Source: Bacillus cereus group sp. RP43 (GTDB lineage Bacteria > Bacillota > Bacilli > Bacillales > Bacillaceae_G). From it: a stretch of DNA of 64,000 bases. A program made the translations under genes and the position numbers. Shown one piece after another: positions 18,629-27,796 of this stretch. The notes beneath the pieces are model-generated. The model was not told the DNA's origin. It ran no database searches and saw only the letters and a program-made list of their open reading frames with translations. Every line of letters starts with the position of its first letter. The first letter of the stretch is position 1. The stretch lies in contig NZ_JARVHQ010000001.1 of assembly GCF_040459645.1 (NCBI RefSeq), positions 1,116,001-1,180,000 on the forward strand. The letters are read 5' to 3'.

Positions 18629-19444
18629 ATGGTAGCAACAGTAGTAAATGTACAGGTGAAAAACGAGAAAAAGATTGAGGCAGCACAAAAAAAAGTGGTA
18701 TTTGATACGAAAAATTTAAATTTATGGTACGGAGAAGACCACGCTTTAAAAGATATCAACTTAAGTATTCATGAGAATGAAGTAACAGCGATTATCGGTC
18801 CGAGTGGTTGTGGGAAATCAACATACTTGAAAACACTAAATCGTATGGTAGAGTTAGTGCCTATCGTTCGAACTACGGGCGTTATCGAATATAGAGAACG
18901 AAACATATTCGAAAAGTCATATCCGGTTGAAGAATTGCGTACGCATGTGGGAATGGTGTTCCAAAAGCCAAATCCATTCCCAAAATCTATTTATGAAAAT
19001 GTAGCATATGGCCCGAAAATCCATGGTGTTCGTGACAAAAAAACACTTGATGAAATCGTTGAAAAGAGCTTGCGCGGAGCAGCGATTTGGGATGAGTTAA
19101 AAGATCGTTTGCACGATAATGCATACGGTTTATCAGGTGGACAGCAACAGCGCCTATGTATTGCACGCTGCTTAGCGATTGAGCCAGACGTAATTTTAAT
19201 GGATGAACCAACATCGGCGCTAGATCCAATTTCAACATCAAAAGTAGAAGAGCTAATTCAGGAGTTAAAGAAAGACTTTAGTATTGTTATCGTAACGCAC
19301 AATATGCAACAAGCAGCGCGTATTTCAGATAAAACTGCTTTCTTCTTAAGTGGGGAAGTTGTGGAATATACAGATACGAACAAATTATTTACAACACCTA
19401 CAGATAAGCGTACAGAAGACTACATTACAGGACGATTTGGTTGA
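18629..19444 (+). CDS. pstB: Phosphate ABC transporter ATPase PstB
   Basis: This 271-residue ABC ATPase has Walker [10 protein letters not shown], the Q-loop [13 protein letters not shown], the signature LSGGQQQR, Walker [13 protein letters not shown] and the switch VTHN. The PNPFP motif is typical of PstB. The open frame extends into pstA, but the ATG at 18629, preceded by GAAAGGGG, is the sensible start. Only one pstB is present here. B. subtilis has two (pstBA and pstBB). Confidence 0.94.
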   Translation: MVATVVNVQVKNEKKIEAAQKKVVFDTKNLNLWYGEDHALKDINLSIHENEVTAIIGPSGCGKSTYLKTLNRMVELVPIVRTTGVIEYRERNIFEKSYPVEELRTHVGMVFQKPNPFPKSIYENVAYGPKIHGVRDKKTLDEIVEKSLRGAAIWDELKDRLHDNAYGLSGGQQQRLCIARCLAIEPDVILMDEPTSALDPISTSKVEELIQELKKDFSIVIVTHNMQQAARISDKTAFFLSGEVVEYTDTNKLFTTPTDKRTEDYITGRFG

Positions 19445-19466
19445 TATTGTTGTAAGGCTAAGAGTA

Positions 19467-19493
19467 AATGCCCTCTTAAGAGAGGGCATTTCT
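19467..19493 (+). other. Hairpin between pstB and phoU
   Basis: AAATGCCCTCT pairs with AGAGGGCATTT around a 2-nt loop. It is followed by CTCACTTTC, not a T tract. It could slow or partly stop transcription and lower phoU relative to pst, or act as an mRNA stabiliser. Confidence 0.55.
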
Positions 19494-19613
19494 CACTTTC
19501 ACCTCATTCTAATAGGGGAGAATATTTCTCTTTTCTCAAGGCTTAATAAACGTACAAGAGGCTGGGTAGGGGATTTATATAAAATGGCACATAATATTGA
19601 GGGGGAAGAAACG

Positions 19614-20270
19614 ATGGTAAGAGAACAATTTCAATGTGATTTAAAAACGTTACAGCAAAAGGTGATCGAGCTTGGTGAGTTAGCAAGGGAAGCTTTATTG
19701 ATTGCTATGGAAGGTCTTCACAACAGGGATGTAGAGAAAGCGTTAGAAGTCATTGATGGGGATTATCGCATGGATAATTTAGAAGAGGAAATAAATGACC
19801 TTGCGCTTATGCTTATTACAAAGCAGCAGCCTGTAGCAAGTGATTTAAGAAGAATTTTCATTTCAATTAAAACAGCGACAGATTTAGAACGTATTGCAGA
19901 CCATGCTGTTAATATTGCGAAATCAACAATTCGTCTTGGTGAAAAAGAAGTGGTCGTTAGCTTGCGTAATCTTGAGGAAATGTTTGAGATTGCTCATAAG
20001 ATGTTAAATTTAGCATTAGAAGCATATGAGCAAGAAAATTTAACTTTTGCTAAACAAATTGCTGAGATGGATGATTCAGTTGATGAAATTTATGGGAAAG
20101 CGATTCGTGAATTTATTTCCTCTATCCCTGGACAACCAGAAGCGATTACACAAATTACACAACTATCCTTTGTTGCAAGATATATTGAGCGTGTAGCTGA
20201 CCATGTTACAAATATTGCTGAGAATGTATTTTATTTAGTAAAAGGAAAGCATTATTTATTGAATGAGTAG
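19614..20270 (+). CDS. phoU: Phosphate signalling protein PhoU
   Basis: This 218-residue all-helical protein is made of two PhoU repeats with metal-binding E/D motifs (DLERIADHAVNIAKS and YIERVADHVTNIAENVF). PhoU links Pst transport activity to the phosphate two-component system. The ATG at 19614 is chosen over a longer frame because GAGGGGGAAG is well placed. B. subtilis lacks phoU in this position, so this operon is closer to the general pstSCAB-phoU layout. Confidence 0.92.
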   Translation: MVREQFQCDLKTLQQKVIELGELAREALLIAMEGLHNRDVEKALEVIDGDYRMDNLEEEINDLALMLITKQQPVASDLRRIFISIKTATDLERIADHAVNIAKSTIRLGEKEVVVSLRNLEEMFEIAHKMLNLALEAYEQENLTFAKQIAEMDDSVDEIYGKAIREFISSIPGQPEAITQITQLSFVARYIERVADHVTNIAENVFYLVKGKHYLLNE

Positions 20271-20275
20271 GGGAA

Positions 20276-20308
20276 AAAGTAGGTGATGAGAAATCACCTG
20301 CTTTTTTT
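20276..20308 (+). terminator. Terminator of phoU
   Basis: AGTAGGTGAT pairs with ATCACCTGCT around GAGAA, followed by seven T. Confidence 0.85.
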
Positions 20309-20434
20309 AGTCAAAACATGACAAAAAAAGCTCGTTGTTTCCTTTAGTCTATGATGATAAGATGTATCATAATTAATGGAAAAATAAGTACATATATTTT
20401 AGTTGCGTATTATTAATTATTTTACCAAGTTAAT

Positions 20435-20448
20435 GGTAAGCGCTTTCT
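20435..20448 (+). promoter_or_regulatory. cre-like site (CcpA)
   Basis: GGTAAGCGCTTTCT matches TGWAANCGNTNWCA at 12 of 14 positions. It lies 172 bp before the next gene. Confidence 0.4.
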
Positions 20449-20481
20449 TTTTGTTGGGAGTTAGAAGGTACATTTATTCAT

Positions 20482-20535
20482 ACAGTGAGGGTTTAATTAG
20501 TGAGGCTGTCTCTCACTGATTGTTAGATTTACCAA
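20482..20535 (+). repeat. Degenerate bcr1-like remnant
   Basis: GTGAGGG.TTAAT.AGTGAGG and CTCTCACTGATTGTTAGATTTA resemble the right half of bcr1, including its inverted repeat around CACTGATT. The left half is not recognisable. Confidence 0.4.
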
Positions 20536-20619
20536 ACCAAACCGGACTTTTACTGCAGTTAATGTGGGATAAATGATATACGGAGTTCTTGAACATTATA
20601 TAAGTGGAGGCTGAAGTAT

Positions 20620-22974
20620 ATGAAGGGGGTTATTTTAGCTGGAGGAAAAGGGAGACGTCTTAGACCATTAACATGTAATACTCCAAAACCGATGTTACCA
20701 TTGTTAGAAAAGCCAGTTCTTGAATATAATATTGAATTATTACGTCAGCATGGTATTCGTGAAATTGCAATTACAGTTCAATATATGAGTACTGCCATTA
20801 AGCAATACTTTGGTGATGGTAGTAAATGGGGAGTTAACTTGTATTATTTTGAAGACTCTCCTCCGCTTGGAACAGCAGGAAGCATTAAGCAAGCGGAAAG
20901 TTTTTTAGATGAAACATTTGTTGTTATTAGTGGAGATGCATTAACTGACTTTCAATTATCAGAAGGAATTGCATTTCATGAACAGAAGAAGAGAATGGTA
21001 ACGATGTTTGTGAAAGAAGTAGAAAACCCTCTTTCATTTGGGTTAGTTGTAATGAATAAAGAACAAGAAATTATACGATATATAGAAAAGCCGAGCTGGA
21101 ATGAGGTAGTTTCTAATATTGTGAATACAGGTATTTATATAATGGAGCCAGAAATCTTTTCTTACATACCATCCATGGAATTTTCGGATTTCAGTCATGA
21201 TGTGTTTCCGTTATTGGCAAATAAAAATGCTTTATTTGCATATTTATCAGAAGACTATTGGTTAGATATTGGTACATTTGATCAATATCGGCAAGCTCAA
21301 TTCGATTTGTTGACGAAAAAATTGAAGGTGCCTATTCCATATACAGAAGTATTACCAATGGTGTGGATGGGAGAAGGTGTAACGATAGGAAAAGGGACGA
21401 AAATTCATGGTCCTTCTTTTATTGGGGAAGGAGCAATGATTGGTGCGGGGGCTGTAATTGAACCGTACTCTATTATCGGGAAAAATAGTATCGTTTCAAG
21501 TTATTCTCTTCTTCAAAAAAGCATCATTTTTGCAAACGCTCATATAGGAAAAAATTGTGAGTTGTTAGAAACAACAATAGGAGATCATACAATGGTCGAA
21601 GATGATGTTACACTTTTTCAAAAAAGTATTGTAGCGGACCATTGTCATATAGGGAAAAGTACAGTAATTAAGCAAAAAGGGAAAATATGGCCATATAAGG
21701 AGATAGATAGTCATTCGATAGTAGGTTCTGCCGGTGTTAAAGAGAGTGAAAAGAGTGCAGGATGGTTACAAAAAAGCCGGATTGTAGGCAGAGGTAATGT
21801 TGAAATTACTCCTCAATTTATTGTGAAAGTTGCAATGGCTTATGGATCTCTTTTTGCCAAAGGAGAGAGTATATTGATTGGAAGTCAGGAAAATATAGAA
21901 ACAACTTCCTTTAAAAATTTATTCCTCCATGCCATTCATGGCAGCGGGATTCATACGATGGAATGTAAAGAAATGAATGAGTCGCTTTTTCAGTATGCCA
22001 TTCATAATTTGCAATGTGCAGGTGGAGTTTTCGTTCAAGTGGAAAGCGAAAGAGGGATTGTTATACAACTGTATGGTAAGGAGGGCTCATTTTTAACGTA
22101 TAAGCAGCAAAAAGCGATAGAACAAGTATATATGTCTGAGTCGTTTTATTACGCTTGTGAGAAAGAAATGGGACGAAATAAGCTAGTTCATGTTTCTGTA
22201 AATAATTATGTAGAAGCTTTGTTAGAGCGTATTGATATTGAAACGATACAAGAACAGAAGTTCCATCTTCTTATTAATAAGAGAAATGATATGTTACAAC
22301 ATTTACTTATGCTCTTTCTACAAAGGCTTGGATGCACAGTTACATGGATTTATGCGAGTGAACAAAAAGATCATGTGAAAGCTTTGATGAAATCGAGTAA
22401 AGCAAATATGGCGCTTATGTTTTCTGAACATGGAAATCGCTTCGAATTATATGACACTCACAGTAATATTTACCAAGGAACTGATTTTGAAGAAGTAGAT
22501 ATCCCGGATTTATTACTCGAATCAGCAGATAATGTTTACCCGATGTCTTTGAAATTCGGGGAATGTTATCTCCTCTTTTATATGCATAATGAAAAAAACT
22601 CTTTTCAAATAAGATGGAAGCGAGATATTTTATATCGAATTGGAAAATTATTTGAATTAATAGCATTGCAAGGAAAAACATTACTTAGCATAGCAGAGCA
22701 ATCACCTCCACTGTATCTACTTTATGATGAAGTTGTATGTTCATGGAAGGAAAAAGGGAAAGTAATGAGGAAATTATTGGCCGATATGGAAAGAAAAGAA
22801 GAAGGTATATTTGAAGGAATACAGTTCAAATATACAGAAAAAGAGTGGTCTTATATCGTTTCTGATACAAAACAACCAAAATTTTTGGTGTATTCACATG
22901 CTAGAAACCCAGTCATAGCAAGGGAAAACATGAAAAATCTTATAGAAAAAATTAGACAATATCAAAAGGTGTAG
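20620..22974 (+). CDS. Nucleotidyltransferase fused to degenerate phosphomannomutase-like domain
   Basis: This 784-residue fusion begins with a sugar-nucleotidyltransferase domain (about 1-230) containing GGKGRRLRPLT, TPKPMLP, GTAGS and SGDAL. A left-handed beta-helix region of hexapeptide repeats follows (about 245-375). The C-terminal 400 residues resemble phosphomannomutase/phosphoglucomutase in length and layout. Annotation pipelines usually call such proteins mannose-1-phosphate guanylyltransferase. In the mutase half I cannot find the phosphoserine loop (TASHNP) or the metal loop (DGDxDR). The aligned places read CAGGVFVQVE and SEHGNRFELYD. The real sugar substrate is unknown. GTGGAGG precedes the ATG. 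Confidence 0.8.
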   Translation: MKGVILAGGKGRRLRPLTCNTPKPMLPLLEKPVLEYNIELLRQHGIREIAITVQYMSTAIKQYFGDGSKWGVNLYYFEDSPPLGTAGSIKQAESFLDETFVVISGDALTDFQLSEGIAFHEQKKRMVTMFVKEVENPLSFGLVVMNKEQEIIRYIEKPSWNEVVSNIVNTGIYIMEPEIFSYIPSMEFSDFSHDVFPLLANKNALFAYLSEDYWLDIGTFDQYRQAQFDLLTKKLKVPIPYTEVLPMVWMGEGVTIGKGTKIHGPSFIGEGAMIGAGAVIEPYSIIGKNSIVSSYSLLQKSIIFANAHIGKNCELLETTIGDHTMVEDDVTLFQKSIVADHCHIGKSTVIKQKGKIWPYKEIDSHSIVGSAGVKESEKSAGWLQKSRIVGRGNVEITPQFIVKVAMAYGSLFAKGESILIGSQENIETTSFKNLFLHAIHGSGIHTMECKEMNESLFQYAIHNLQCAGGVFVQVESERGIVIQLYGKEGSFLTYKQQKAIEQVYMSESFYYACEKEMGRNKLVHVSVNNYVEALLERIDIETIQEQKFHLLINKRNDMLQHLLMLFLQRLGCTVTWIYASEQKDHVKALMKSSKANMALMFSEHGNRFELYDTHSNIYQGTDFEEVDIPDLLLESADNVYPMSLKFGECYLLFYMHNEKNSFQIRWKRDILYRIGKLFELIALQGKTLLSIAEQSPPLYLLYDEVVCSWKEKGKVMRKLLADMERKEEGIFEGIQFKYTEKEWSYIVSDTKQPKFLVYSHARNPVIARENMKNLIEKIRQYQKV

Positions 22975-23043
22975 AATTTTTATTTTAAAAGTGGTATTAT
23001 AGTATAGTCTGATTTAAGTTATTAGTACTGGAGGGAAATAAGA

Positions 23044-23193
23044 ATGCGTGTGAATATTACTCTAGCATGTACAGAATGCGGAGATCGTAACTATATCTCA
23101 AAGAAAAATAAACGTAACAACGCTGAGCGTATCGAGCTTAAAAAGTATTGCAAGCGTGACAAGAAGTCTACGTTACACCGTGAAACAAAGTAA
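23044..23193 (+). CDS. rpmG: 50S ribosomal protein L33
   Basis: This 49-residue L33 starts [17 protein letters not shown] and ends TLHRETK, matching Bacillus RpmGA. It keeps the first CxxC pair (C9, C12), but the second pair is reduced to a single Cys (KKYCKRDKK), so a full zinc ribbon is not expected. TGGAGGGAAATAAGA gives a strong ribosome-binding site. A terminator follows directly. Confidence 0.95.
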   Translation: MRVNITLACTECGDRNYISKKNKRNNAERIELKKYCKRDKKSTLHRETK

Positions 23194-23194
23194 G

Positions 23195-23229
23195 CAGTAG
23201 GAATATTTTCCTACTGTTTCTTTTTTTTA
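23195..23229 (+). terminator. Terminator of rpmG
   Basis: CAGTAGGAA pairs with TTCCTACTG around TATT, followed by a T-rich tail. Confidence 0.87.
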
Positions 23230-23299
23230 TTCGATTCCTCTGTTAAAAGTGATACACTATCATCGTAGAGAAAAGTATCACTGTAAGGGGGAAAAGTGT

Positions 23300-23878
23300 G
23301 TGAAAGAAGAGAAAATACGTTTGCGTAAACAAATAATAGAGCACATGAATTCTTTATCAGAAGAACAGTATACAACTTTATCAGAGCAAATTGCAGTTTC
23401 GTTGTATGCGCAAAAAGAGTGGGCTGAAGCTAAAACAATTGGAATCACTCTCTCGATGGACAATGAAGTGAATACATATCCTATTATCGAAAAAGCTTGG
23501 GAAGAAGGAAAGAAAGTTGTTGTTCCGAAGTGTAATAAAGGAACACGAGCAATGTCCTTCCGGAAAATTAGTAATTTTGATCAATTAGAAACAGTGTATA
23601 TGAATTTACGTGAACCCATTCCAGCGCTTACGGATGAAGTGAATGCGGATGAAATTGATCTTCAAATCGTGCCAGGCGTAGCTTATACAGAGCGAGGAGA
23701 ACGAATTGGGTATGGCGGTGGCTATTATGATCGTTATCTCGTGCATTATAAAGGGAAAACGCTATCATTAGCTTATGATTTTCAAATGGTAAAACATATT
23801 CCAGTAGAGCCATTTGATAAAAATGTAAAAAAAATTATTACAGAAAAAGGAACAATGGTTAAAAATGGGCTTGTATAG
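23300..23878 (+). CDS. yqgN: 5-formyltetrahydrofolate cyclo-ligase
   Basis: This 192-residue enzyme converts 5-formyl-THF to 5,10-methenyl-THF with ATP. The N-terminus has the basic KEEKIRLRKQI start. The C-terminal signature is present: VPGVAYTERGERIGYGGGYYDRYL. The start is GTG at 23300 with AAGGGGG 8 bp upstream. The longer frame from 23249 has no ribosome-binding site. It matches YqgN by order after rpmG. Confidence 0.93.
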   Translation: MKEEKIRLRKQIIEHMNSLSEEQYTTLSEQIAVSLYAQKEWAEAKTIGITLSMDNEVNTYPIIEKAWEEGKKVVVPKCNKGTRAMSFRKISNFDQLETVYMNLREPIPALTDEVNADEIDLQIVPGVAYTERGERIGYGGGYYDRYLVHYKGKTLSLAYDFQMVKHIPVEPFDKNVKKIITEKGTMVKNGLV

Positions 23879-23982
23879 ACAAATAAAAATTGACGAGACT
23901 TTTTCTTCTTGATTATAATAAAATATGTGAACGTTTTCTTATTATAATTTTTTTATAGTAAGTGAGCATAGAGGGTGATGAA

Positions 23983-24183
23983 ATGGTATCTATTTATGAT
24001 ATTCAACAATTGCTAAAGAAATTTGGTACGATTATTTATACAGGTGATCGAATTGCGGATTTACAATTAATGCAAGATGAATTGCGTGAATTAAATCAAT
24101 CACAGCTAATCGATCCACAAGACTATCAAACAGCTTTATTTTTATTGAAGCAAGAAATTCAAAAAGAGCTAAATAAGAATTAG
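23983..24183 (+). CDS. yqgQ: YqgQ family protein (DUF910)
   Basis: This 66-residue helical protein starts MVSIYDIQQLLKKFGTIIYTGDR. It belongs to the small YqgQ family that precedes glucokinase in many Bacillus species. Its function is unknown. GAGGGTGATGAA precedes the ATG. It ends 19 bp before glcK, so the two are probably cotranscribed. In B. subtilis the rhomboid protease gene gluP lies just upstream, but here only 104 bp separate it from yqgN. Confidence 0.85.
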   Translation: MVSIYDIQQLLKKFGTIIYTGDRIADLQLMQDELRELNQSQLIDPQDYQTALFLLKQEIQKELNKN

Positions 24184-24202
24184 ATAAAGGTAGGTAAGCA
24201 AC

Positions 24203-25186
24203 ATGGAAGAGAAATGGTTAGTTGGTGTTGACCTTGGTGGTACAACGATTAAATTAGCATTTATTAATGTGTACGGTGAAATTTTACATAAGTGGGAAAT
24301 CCCTACGAATACAAATGAGCAAGGAAAACATATTACGCTTGATGTAGCGAAAGCGATTGATAAAAAGTTAGAAGAGTTAGGTGAATTGAAAAGCAAGTTA
24401 ATTGGTATTGGTATGGGAGCTCCTGGTCCTGTACATGTGGCATCTGGAATGATTTATGAAGCAGTTAATTTAGGGTGGAAAAACTATCCATTAAAAGATT
24501 TATTAGAAGTAGAAACAGGATTACCTGTTGTTATTGATAATGATGCAAACTTAGCGGCGCTTGGTGAAATGTGGAAAGGTGCTGGCGAAGGAGCAAAAGA
24601 CTTAATTTGTATGACACTTGGAACTGGTGTTGGTGGTGGTGTTATCGCCAATGGTGAGATTGTACATGGTATAAGCGGTGCTGCTGGTGAGATTGGACAT
24701 ATTACTGTTGTTACAGAGAATGCTTTTCCATGTAATTGCGGGAAGTCGGGTTGCTTAGAAACAGTAGCGTCTGCAACAGGTATTGTGCGTGTTGCTATGC
24801 AAAAAATACAAGAGACAGATAAAGAAAGTGTTTTACGCTCTATGTTAGCAGAAGAAGGGCTTATTACATCAAAAGATGTGTTTGAAGCGCTTGGACAAGG
24901 TGACGAACTAGCAGGTGAAGTAGTGGAAAAAGTAGCTTCTTATTTAGGATTAGCTGTAGCGAACCTTGCTAGTACGTTGAACCCAGAGAAAATTGTAATT
25001 GGTGGTGGCGTATCTAAAGCTGGAGATGCACTATTAGAGCCAATTCAACGTTATTTCGAGCAATATGCTTTCTCACGTGCTGTAAAGAGCACAAAGTTAG
25101 CAATTGCAATCCTTGGTAATGATGCAGGTGTTATTGGAGGAGCGTGGCTTGTAAAAAAGCACAAATACGAGGCGAAGATGATATAA
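24203..25186 (+). CDS. glcK: Glucokinase (ROK family)
   Basis: This 327-residue ROK kinase phosphorylates glucose to glucose-6-phosphate. The phosphate-binding [10 protein letters not shown] is at the N-terminus, followed by [11 protein letters not shown] with the catalytic Asp, and LGTGVGGG. The zinc-binding ROK motif is GEIGHITV...[10 protein letters not shown]. The start follows AAAGGTAGGTAAGCAAC. It forms a unit with yqgQ and ends at a strong terminator. Confidence 0.94.
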   Translation: MEEKWLVGVDLGGTTIKLAFINVYGEILHKWEIPTNTNEQGKHITLDVAKAIDKKLEELGELKSKLIGIGMGAPGPVHVASGMIYEAVNLGWKNYPLKDLLEVETGLPVVIDNDANLAALGEMWKGAGEGAKDLICMTLGTGVGGGVIANGEIVHGISGAAGEIGHITVVTENAFPCNCGKSGCLETVASATGIVRVAMQKIQETDKESVLRSMLAEEGLITSKDVFEALGQGDELAGEVVEKVASYLGLAVANLASTLNPEKIVIGGGVSKAGDALLEPIQRYFEQYAFSRAVKSTKLAIAILGNDAGVIGGAWLVKKHKYEAKMI

Positions 25187-25200
25187 GTTGTGAATAATGG

Positions 25201-25229
25201 AAAGAGGAAGGGGCCCCCTTCCTCTTTTT
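25201..25229 (+). terminator. Terminator of glcK
   Basis: AGAGGAAGGGG pairs with CCCCTTCCTCT, followed by five T. Confidence 0.87.
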
Positions 25230-25266
25230 ATGCAAGATCTTGTTGGAGAATAAAAATGTAAATGGA

Positions 25267-25437
25267 TTAAGCTGGTGGGTACCCATTATATAGAACAGTC
25301 ATGATTGTAAACCATCCGAAAACAAGTACGGTTGCAATAGCGAAGCCGCCCGCGAATAAGTTTTTTTCGCGAAGTGTTCTAAGCGTAGCAAATACAGCTA
25401 ACAGAGTGACTAGCGTAAAAATGATAACAAGGCCCAT
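25267..25437 (-). CDS. yqgW: Small DUF2759 membrane protein (YqgW-like)
   Basis: This 56-residue protein is MGLVIIFTLVTLLAVFATLR and so on, ending YNGYPPA. It has two membrane segments (about 2-18 and 30-50) joined by a short basic loop (RTLREKN). AGGAGGATATTGT gives a strong start at 25437. Position between glcK and yqgX matches B. subtilis yqgW. The function is unknown. Confidence 0.85.
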   Translation of the reverse strand: MGLVIIFTLVTLLAVFATLRTLREKNLFAGGFAIATVLVFGWFTIMTVLYNGYPPA

Positions 25438-25607
25438 ACAATATCCTCCTCTGTCTACTCAATCCTTAGGATGAGTTTTTAGAATATTTACTCTTTTATA
25501 TTGTACATGTTTTAAAAATGATTGTCGAGATAACACGCCTTCTTTTCCTAAGAGAAAGAAATGTTGTATCATTAAAAGTAAATTAAATAACTGGAGGAGA
25601 TTTTCAT

Positions 25608-26237
25608 ATGAAATGGATACAAATGCCTTTAGGCCCATTACAAACAAATGCTTATATTTTAACGAATGATCAAAATGAGTGTATTATTTTTGATCCTGGT
25701 CATGAAGGAGAGAAACTTGTCACATATTTACAGGAAGCGCAGTTAAAGCCACTTGCGGTTTTATTAACACATGCTCATTTTGATCATATTGGTGCTGTTG
25801 ATGCCGTGAGAGACGCTTTTCGTATTCCGGTATACGTACATAAAGAAGAAGCGGATTGGTTAGGAGATGCAACTGTGAATGGCTCGCAAATTTTTATGAT
25901 GAACCGCAGTATTACAGCGAAACCAGCAGATCATATTATCGATGCAGAGGGTACATTAACGATCGGTTCTTTTAGTTTTGAAATTTTTGAGACACCAGGA
26001 CATTCTCCAGGAAGTATTTCTTATTACAGTAAAGAAGCGAATGCTGTATTTTCTGGTGATGTATTATTCCAAATGAGCATCGGAAGAACAGATTTGCCTG
26101 GCGGAAGCTTTGCTGAATTAATTGGAAGTATTGAAGAGAAGCTATTTGTATTACCAGATGAAACAGCAGTGCTATGTGGACACGGTCCAGAAACAAGTAT
26201 TGGATTTGAAAAAGAAAATAATCCATTTTTACAATAA
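25608..26237 (+). CDS. yqgX: Metallo-beta-lactamase-fold hydrolase (YqgX-like)
   Basis: This 209-residue MBL-fold enzyme resembles glyoxalase II. The metal motif is THAHFDHIG (residues about 57-65). Further ligands are seen in TPGHSPGS, FSGDVLF and LCGHGPET. The true substrate of YqgX is not settled. A hydroxyacylglutathione-type thioester is unlikely in an organism without glutathione, so a bacillithiol conjugate is one possibility (inference). CTGGAGGAGATTTTCAT precedes the ATG. Confidence 0.88.
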   Translation: MKWIQMPLGPLQTNAYILTNDQNECIIFDPGHEGEKLVTYLQEAQLKPLAVLLTHAHFDHIGAVDAVRDAFRIPVYVHKEEADWLGDATVNGSQIFMMNRSITAKPADHIIDAEGTLTIGSFSFEIFETPGHSPGSISYYSKEANAVFSGDVLFQMSIGRTDLPGGSFAELIGSIEEKLFVLPDETAVLCGHGPETSIGFEKENNPFLQ

Positions 26238-26246
26238 GGAGTCATT

Positions 26247-27359
26247 ATGGGGATGGAGCTCATTTTAAGAGAATGGATGGGAAAAGAAAAGGATCATTCG
26301 ATTTCATATAGTACGTATATGAACCTCGCATTATATGCAGAGGGACATGGGTATTATATGAGAGAACGTGAAAAGATTGGCAGACGGGGAGATTTTTTTA
26401 CGAGTAGCAATGTATCCTCTGTATTTGCGAAGACTTTTGCTAAGTTTTTTATTCGGCTTGTTGAAAAGGGGGAAGTGTCTCCAAATATTTGTGAGATTGG
26501 TGGGGGAACAGGAAAGTTTGCCTATGATGTTTTACAAGAATGGAAACAATTATCTCCGGAAACCTTTATCAATTTAAACTATTCAATTATTGAAGTGAGC
26601 CCTTTTCATAGAAGATTGCAGCAGGAGAGGCTTTGCTCAGTTGATAATGTGTCCTATTATACATCTTATATTGAAATGGGAGAGTCTTTCGAAGGAATTA
26701 TTTTTTCGAATGAATTATTTGATTCGTTTCCTGTTGAAATAGTTGAGAAAAGAAATGGAATTTTGTATGAAGTACGTATCACGTATACAGATGAGGGGAA
26801 CCTTACAGAAATATTTAGACCGATAGAGAAAAGAATCGGTCGTTACTTATTGAAATATAACATTCATATTGCGGAGGGACAGCGCTTTGAAGTGCCTATT
26901 GCAATGGAAGAGTATATAGAAGAGATTGCGAAATGGTTTCAGAAAGGTATATGTATTACAGTTGATTATGGATATACAAAAGAAGAATGGATGCATCCTG
27001 CACATCAAGAAGGAAGTTTACGAGGATACTATCAGCATGAGCTAATACGGAATCCTCTAGAGCATCCAGGTGAAATGGATCTTACGACTCATATTCATTG
27101 GGATGAGTTGAAGGAGATTTTTAGCCTTCAAGGAATGGGTGCAGTATGGCATAAGAAGCAATCTGAATTTTTGTTAGCGGCAGGAATATTAGAACAGCTT
27201 ACGAGTCATCAAGATACGAATCCATTTTCTGAAACTCAAAAACGAAATCGAGCAGTTCGTTCTATGATTTTGAACGGAGGCTTAGGAAGTGCCTTTGATG
27301 TTGTTATACATACGAAAGATATGAAGAATTTACATTTGAATCAATATTTAACAATATGA
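26247..27359 (+). CDS. SAM-dependent methyltransferase, MidA/NDUFAF7 family
   Basis: This 370-residue protein belongs to the MidA (COG1565) family. The N-terminal section has the family pattern YMNLALYAEGHGYYM and GDFFTSSNVSSVFA. The SAM-binding region shows CEIGGGTGKFAYDVL, and later come SNELFDSFPVEIV and ITVDYGYTKEEW. The human relative methylates an arginine of complex I, but the bacterial substrate is unknown. It starts 9 bp after yqgX with AAGGAG in the gap, so the two are cotranscribed. Confidence 0.86.
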   Translation: MGMELILREWMGKEKDHSISYSTYMNLALYAEGHGYYMREREKIGRRGDFFTSSNVSSVFAKTFAKFFIRLVEKGEVSPNICEIGGGTGKFAYDVLQEWKQLSPETFINLNYSIIEVSPFHRRLQQERLCSVDNVSYYTSYIEMGESFEGIIFSNELFDSFPVEIVEKRNGILYEVRITYTDEGNLTEIFRPIEKRIGRYLLKYNIHIAEGQRFEVPIAMEEYIEEIAKWFQKGICITVDYGYTKEEWMHPAHQEGSLRGYYQHELIRNPLEHPGEMDLTTHIHWDELKEIFSLQGMGAVWHKKQSEFLLAAGILEQLTSHQDTNPFSETQKRNRAVRSMILNGGLGSAFDVVIHTKDMKNLHLNQYLTI

Positions 27360-27362
27360 AAA

Positions 27363-27399
27363 AAAACAAGACACAGTATACTTCTGTGTCTTGTTTTTT
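27363..27399. terminator. Terminator after the MidA gene
   Basis: AACAAGACACAG pairs with CTGTGTCTTGTT around TATACTT. A run on the left and T run on the right make it usable from both sides. Confidence 0.88.
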
Positions 27400-27505
27400 A
27401 ATACGACTTATGTAGTATTATATATTTCCTCTCATGATATATATTTATATTAAAGATATGAGATGAAAAATATAGAATACGTTCTTTTTCTCCGTCTATT
27501 AGTCC

Positions 27506-27796
27506 CTAACCTAATAATACGCGAACGAGTTGAATAATTGTTTCATTTTCTACTTTGTAGTAAATTTCTAATCCTTTTCTTTCACTAGAAACGATTTTAG
27601 CACTTTTTAACTTTGCTAAATGCTGTGAAATTGTAGATTGTGGCATGTTTAAGCCTGTGTACATTGTAGAAACATTGCTTGGGCCACGTTCAATTAATCC
27701 TTTTACAATACATAAGCGAACAGGATGAGCAAGCACTTTCAATAATTCTGCATTGCTTTCATATAGTTCTATTTCTTTTTGAAAGGTTTCTAACAT
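27506..27796 (-). CDS. ArsR-family transcriptional regulator
   Basis: This 96-residue winged-helix regulator starts MLETFQKEIELYE. It contains the ArsR pattern LKVLAHPVRLCIVKGL, followed by the recognition helix MPQSTISQHLAKLKSAKIV and the wing SSERKGLEIYYKV. It has one cysteine in the helix position and no clear metal-site pair, so the inducer is unknown. The ATG at 27796 is used because GGAGGTG lies upstream. A GTG at 27808 overlaps that sequence. Confidence 0.85.
   Translation of the reverse strand: MLETFQKEIELYESNAELLKVLAHPVRLCIVKGLIERGPSNVSTMYTGLNMPQSTISQHLAKLKSAKIVSSERKGLEIYYKVENETIIQLVRVLLG

Larger units (their letters stand above)
20271..20619 (+). other. 349-bp intergenic region before the NTP-transferase gene
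   Basis: It holds the phoU terminator (20276-20308), a cre-like site (20435-20448) and a bcr1-like remnant (20482-20535). I see no coding sequence. Confidence 0.7.
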
